Shown here piece by piece: positions 5,240-7,304 of a stretch of DNA of 7,304 bases. Position 1 is the stretch's first letter; each line of letters begins with the position of its first letter. Source of the stretch: Chitinophagaceae bacterium. Its GTDB lineage: Bacteria; Bacteroidota; Bacteroidia; Chitinophagales; Chitinophagaceae. The notes below the pieces were generated by a model. That model saw nothing but the letters and a program-made list of their open reading frames with translations. It ran no database searches and was not told the origin of the DNA. The stretch covers positions 1-7,304 of the forward strand of contig JANXWM010000226.1 in NCBI GenBank assembly GCA_025351145.1. The letters are read 5' to 3'. Made by a program: the position numbers and the translations under genes.

Positions 5240-5944
5240 TTAAGCCGCATTATTCTCACACAAAACCAGAACAGAATAACCGCCCAGCAGTTTCGTGCAA
5301 AATTTTTTATTTATTTTGAACAGGATTTTTCTTACTCCGTTTATAATTTTTTGCTTAGGTGGCATTGTTTCAAACACAGGCTCAGTATATATTTTATCTA
5401 TTTTTTTAAACCCGTGATCTGAAAGGATATTGAGTATAAAATCTTCTGTAAAATTATGGATATGCCCTACCCGGTTTTTAGATTCTACCAGCATTTGCTC
5501 CCTGAAAAGCGACCATACACTTATATCAAGCGGGATGTGAAATACGGTATACTTTCCTATTAGGGCAGTACCCTTAAGGAAGCTGAAATAATTTTCAACA
5601 TGTTCAATAACATCAATCACTAACAGCAAATCAAAAAAGTAATTTCCCTTGCTGGTTGAAATGTCGTTGCAGTAAAATTTTATTTTTGCTGTTTCTTTCT
5701 TCTTTGCAATATCAATGGCTGCTGCAGAAATGTCGAAGCCGGAAAAGGAAACATCAGCGGGTAGCTTTTTTTCAAGCTGAACCAGTATTTCCCCGCTTCC
5801 GCATCCAATTTCGCATACCGTTTTAAAAGTAATTTTATTTCTGGCTAATAATGCTGCAATCCTGGCCGATTTAAAAGGAGCATCTTCTTCATGCCATGAA
5901 GGGTTGTTGTTTAAATAAGTATCATTGTTGTAAATATGCTCCAT
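5240..5944 (-). CDS. Class I SAM-dependent methyltransferase
   Basis: This 234-residue cytoplasmic protein has the Rossmann-fold methyltransferase motifs in order: motif I VCEIGCGSGEI (E45 to G51, the SAM-binding glycine loop), an acidic end of strand 2 in FSGFDIS (D71, expected to bind the SAM ribose), CNDIS (D94, adenine side), and FDLLLVIDVIEHVE at 104-117 (strand 4 and the following helix). This is the Methyltransf_11/23 type seen in UbiG/COQ3-like and many small-molecule or glycan methyltransferases. The later HIPLDISVWSLFREQ and the basic segment KIINGVRKILFKINKKF near the C-terminus could contact substrate or membrane. The methyl acceptor cannot be inferred. The gene lies 36 bases after the M42 peptidase stop and upstream of two membrane-protein genes. 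It is less likely to be a quinone methyltransferase, since no pathway genes are near. Confidence 0.88.
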   Translation of the reverse strand: MEHIYNNDTYLNNNPSWHEEDAPFKSARIAALLARNKITFKTVCEIGCGSGEILVQLEKKLPADVSFSGFDISAAAIDIAKKKETAKIKFYCNDISTSKGNYFFDLLLVIDVIEHVENYFSFLKGTALIGKYTVFHIPLDISVWSLFREQMLVESKNRVGHIHNFTEDFILNILSDHGFKKIDKIYTEPVFETMPPKQKIINGVRKILFKINKKFCTKLLGGYSVLVLCENNAA

Positions 5945-5946
5945 TA

Positions 5947-5976
5947 AGAAAAATTAACCCCCATTTTAAAAAGGGT
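5947..5976 (-). terminator. Possible weak terminator or attenuator between peptidase and methyltransferase
   Basis: Reading the minus strand after the peptidase stop, ACCC (5976-5973) can pair with GGGT (5960-5957) round a T/A-rich loop, followed by TAATTTTTC (5955-5947). It resembles a short intrinsic terminator but has only four stem pairs. It could reduce rather than block read-through to the methyltransferase. Confidence 0.25.
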
Positions 5977-5980
5977 GCTT

Positions 5981-7099
5981 TTACAGGTAACTCAAATTTG
6001 TTTTTGGAGACAATACCAGCAATGTTTCATACATCAGTTTAATCGTGTCTTCAATATCTTTTTTATGGATCATTTCAACAGGTGTATGCATATAACGCAG
6101 CGGTATAGAAATCAACACACTCGGGCAGCCATCGTTTGCATAAGCAAAGCTGTCTGTATCCGTTCCGGTGCTGCGGCTGAGGGCACGCATCTGGATATTT
6201 ATTTTTTTCTTTTCAGCCACATCTTCTACTACTTTCAGCAGCATATTGTGAATGGCCGGACCATACGCTAATGAAGGGCCTTTACCACAGGCAACATCAC
6301 CTTCAATCATCTTATTGATCATCGGTGTTTGCGTATCGTGTGTTACGTCTGTAATAATTGCTATGTCGGGCTTTATGCGGCGTGCAATCATTTCGGCACC
6401 ACGCAAACCAATCTCTTCCTGCACAGCGTTTACAATGTACAATGCAAAGGGCAATTTCTTTTTGTTCTGGTTCAGCAGCCTCGCCACTTCAGCAATCATA
6501 AAACCACCAACACGGTTATCGAAGGCACGGCCAATATAGTAATCGTGTGCCAGTTCATCAAAACCATCCTGGTAAGTAACTACTGCGCCAATATGAATGC
6601 CCAGTGCTTCAATTTCTTTTTTGCTGCGGGCACCGCAATCAAGCCAGAGGTTGTCAACTTTTGGTTGAGTTTCTTTCTGGTCGCCACCAGATCTTGTATG
6701 AATAGCCGGCCAGCCAAACACAGCTTTTACCGCACCTTTTTTTCCATGAATAAGTACACGTTTTGCAGGTGCCACCTGGTGGTCTACACCGCCATTACGC
6801 TTGAGATATATCAAGCCCTGATCGGTTATATAATTTACAAACCAGCTAATTTCATCGGCATGCGCCTCTATTACTACTTTAAAAGTTTCTGTTGGGTTTA
6901 TTACACCCACTGCTGTACCATAAGGATCGCTGAAATGTGTATCCACATAGGGCTTCAGGTATTCGAGCCATAATTTTTGTCCGCCGCTTTCAAAGCCCAC
7001 AGGCGATGGATTGTTGATATAATTTTTCAGGAATTCAAGCGATTCGCTTGTTAATATTGATTTCTCTTTTGCCGCTTTAGCTTTTTTCTCTTTTGCCAT
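5981..7099 (-). CDS. M42 family metallopeptidase (glutamyl aminopeptidase/FrvX-like)
   Basis: This 372-residue cytoplasmic metallo-aminopeptidase matches the full length of M42 enzymes, which trim short peptides from their N-termini and often form large tetrahedral dodecamers. All expected active-site residues are visible: H80 in EAHADE with D82 beside it, the bridging D194 in GRAFDNRVGG, the E228-E229 pair in VQEEIGLRGA (general base and metal ligand), D251 in ITDVTHD, and H338 in YMHTPVEM. SRSTGTDTDSFAY is also typical. The N-terminus MAKEKKAKAAKEK is an unusually lysine- and alanine-rich leader before the conserved LEFLKNYINNPSPVGFE; a downstream start would remove it, but no other Met lies in between. 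It is the first gene of a probable minus-strand operon. Repeat R4 begins 27 bases upstream of the ATG, so its promoter and leader must lie in or next to the repeat. No clear -7 box was found. Confidence 0.93.
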   Translation of the reverse strand: MAKEKKAKAAKEKSILTSESLEFLKNYINNPSPVGFESGGQKLWLEYLKPYVDTHFSDPYGTAVGVINPTETFKVVIEAHADEISWFVNYITDQGLIYLKRNGGVDHQVAPAKRVLIHGKKGAVKAVFGWPAIHTRSGGDQKETQPKVDNLWLDCGARSKKEIEALGIHIGAVVTYQDGFDELAHDYYIGRAFDNRVGGFMIAEVARLLNQNKKKLPFALYIVNAVQEEIGLRGAEMIARRIKPDIAIITDVTHDTQTPMINKMIEGDVACGKGPSLAYGPAIHNMLLKVVEDVAEKKKINIQMRALSRSTGTDTDSFAYANDGCPSVLISIPLRYMHTPVEMIHKKDIEDTIKLMYETLLVLSPKTNLSYL

Positions 7100-7125
7100 T
7101 GTGTATGTTTTATAGTTTTAATTAT

Positions 7126-7217
7126 GAGCCGGGCTTTAGTATATGAATGAAGCTTTACTTGCGTCGCACTCTTGTACGTTCAGAACATTTATGAACAAGC
7201 TGCGAGCCATGAGCTTC
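7126..7217 (+). repeat. Dispersed repeat copy R4
   Basis: The most complete copy. It has box A GAGCCGGGC (7126-7134), the core CTTGCGTCGCACTCTTGTAC (7158-7177), a 21-base spacer, and the tail GCTGCGAGCCATGAGCTTC (7199-7217). It points away from the M42 gene. The core is identical to R3 and, in reverse, to R5. Confidence 0.85.
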
Positions 7218-7255
7218 GAGCTATGAGCAAAATACAAGAACTCGTAGCTCGCAGC
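7199..7255. repeat. Imperfect inverted repeat formed by the tails of R4 and R5
   Basis: GCTGCGAGCCATGAGCTTC (7199-7217) is mirrored by a minus-strand GCTGCGAGCTACGAGTTC (7255-7238). The outer 8 bases pair perfectly, with three differences further in. A third variant, GAGCTATGAGC (7218-7228), lies in the loop. The whole resembles nested palindromic DNA able to extrude as a cruciform or fold as RNA. Confidence 0.7.
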
Positions 7256-7304
7256 CAAAAGCTGATAGCTATTCTTCAGTACAAGAGTGCGACGCAAGAG
7301 GCGA
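7238..7304 (-). repeat. Dispersed repeat copy R5 (inverted, cut by window end)
   Basis: On the minus strand the core at 7298-7279 is identical over all 20 bases to R4 (plus strand GTACAAGAGTGCGACGCAAG). It is followed after 23 bases by the tail GCTGCGAGCTACGAG from 7255. Its box A would fall beyond base 7304. R4 and R5 are therefore tail to tail. Confidence 0.8.

Noticed and set aside
6329..6973. Long plus-strand open frame opposite the M42 peptidase
   Set aside because: Its residues are an antisense shadow (many Cys, Tyr and Phe) of a gene in which all metal-binding motifs are intact.
1215..7304. The dispersed R copies considered as a CRISPR array
   Set aside because: Copies are hundreds to thousands of bases apart, in both orientations, diverged, and with no regular spacers or cas genes.

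Overview
The window looks like a chromosomal segment of a Bacteroidota member, probably a Chitinophagaceae relative. The start codons lack Shine-Dalgarno sequences. One gene has a TAnnTTTG-type -7 box. The gene content also fits: a GSCFA-family protein directly behind HMG-CoA lyase, a GMP-synthase-like amidotransferase, and an M42 peptidase. The taxonomic placement is inference; no marker gene is present.

Layout from left to right. (1) Plus strand: the last 63 codons of HMG-CoA lyase, overlapping by one base the start of a GSCFA-family protein that carries an in-frame, hairpin-forming repeat. (2) Plus strand: a visibly AT-rich island with two orphan genes, a secreted protein with a lysine-rich tail and a HEPN-like protein. 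(3) Minus strand: a class I glutamine amidotransferase-like protein with its own promoter-like -7 box. (4) Minus strand, read right to left: a probable operon of M42 metallopeptidase, SAM-dependent methyltransferase, a membrane-anchored protein with a HYGMFS motif, and a multi-pass membrane protein.

The most striking non-coding feature is a family of roughly 80-bp dispersed repeats built round the core CTTGCGTCGCACTCTTGTAC (R1 to R5). One copy lies at each of the four boundaries between these gene blocks, and none lies in the gaps inside operons. R1 and R2 are inverted and bracket the AT-rich island. R4 and R5 form a large tail-to-tail inverted pair at the right edge. Other repeats are a G/C-rich hairpin repeat inside the GSCFA gene, a 9-bp degenerate tandem array that supplies the stop codon of the membrane protein, and a 12-bp hairpin just upstream of the AT-rich island.

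Functionally, block 1 couples leucine/ketone-body catabolism with an SGNH-like protein of unknown substrate. Block 4 may be an envelope-related operon, but its function cannot be read from sequence alone. No phage, IS transposase, tRNA, rRNA or CRISPR array was seen.
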